From Anisus vortex (lineage: Eukaryota > Mollusca > Gastropoda > Planorbidae), in NCBI GenBank assembly GCA_949126835.1, contig OX421497.1, positions 18,100,409 through 18,164,408 of the forward strand: a stretch of 64,000 nt of DNA. Reading direction: 5' to 3'. Below, in pieces: positions 63,938-64,000 of the stretch. A model generated the notes under the pieces. It had not been told where the DNA came from. It saw only the letters and a list, made by a program, of their open reading frames with translations, and searched no databases. The position numbers were made by a program, and so were the translations under genes. Each line of letters starts with the position of its first letter. The first letter of the stretch is position 1.

Positions 63938-64000
63938 GTAAGTGTGACATGCTTCATCTTGTATCACAGGTTGTTGTTTCTTGATAAACATTTAAATATA

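Overview
This is a eukaryotic, intron-rich, AT-rich genomic window packed with transposons and minisatellites. There are no operons, bacterial promoters or Shine-Dalgarno sites. The two recognisable genes are animal genes. A very common TAGGCCTA-type octamer, long poly-C/poly-G runs, RTE/CR1-like LINE scraps and many hAT-type elements fit a lophotrochozoan invertebrate. A gastropod mollusc is my best guess, and that assignment is an inference.

Three protein-coding genes lie on the + strand. (1) A two-exon gene at 5053-7464 encodes about 371 residues: a coiled-coil N-terminus, a lysine-rich linker and a C-terminal beta-rich domain of uncertain family. (2) A five-exon vestigial-like gene (VGLL2/vg type) at 17703-27848 encodes 329 residues. 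All splice junctions are in phase; it has the TONDU/TEAD-binding motif, an SFWNSSYQ motif and a DLYWF C-terminus. (3) The 5' nine coding exons of holocarboxylase synthetase (HLCS, biotin-protein ligase) run from 52276 to 63937 and leave the window after the KWPND active-site exon. The genes are unrelated in function: a TEAD co-factor for development, a biotin-metabolism enzyme and an unknown.

Between and inside the genes: 1-5000 holds a hAT MITE and a dead LINE. 8980-17500 holds SINE-like repeats, two hAT insertions with perfect 8-bp target duplications, and a dead BED-type hAT transposase. The introns of the vestigial-like gene hold a 31-bp array (2.5 kb), a 65-bp array whose every unit carries an AP-1-like TGAGTCAGC, and a 35-bp array that is a tandem amplification of the exon-4/intron-4 splice donor. 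Directly 3' of that gene is a 1.4-kb 37/42-bp array rich in TGATCA. 31.8-33.1 kb looks like a dead P-element-like transposon with a frameshifted THAP zinc finger. 37.4-38.2 kb is a foldback element with a 9-bp target duplication. 41.9-45.5 kb is a nested stack of hAT, PIF/Harbinger-like and two more hAT elements. 46.3-51.6 kb holds an RTE-like LINE fragment, a tRNA-containing Helentron-like element and two inverted-repeat DNA elements. The HLCS introns hold a 2.9-kb 54-bp array, second copies of two of those elements, and a 32-bp array near the last acceptor.

I found no clearly novel gene system. The most unusual features are the amplified splice-donor array in the vestigial-like gene, the array of AP-1-like sites, and the transposon stacks whose insertion order can be read directly from target duplications and matching empty sites.
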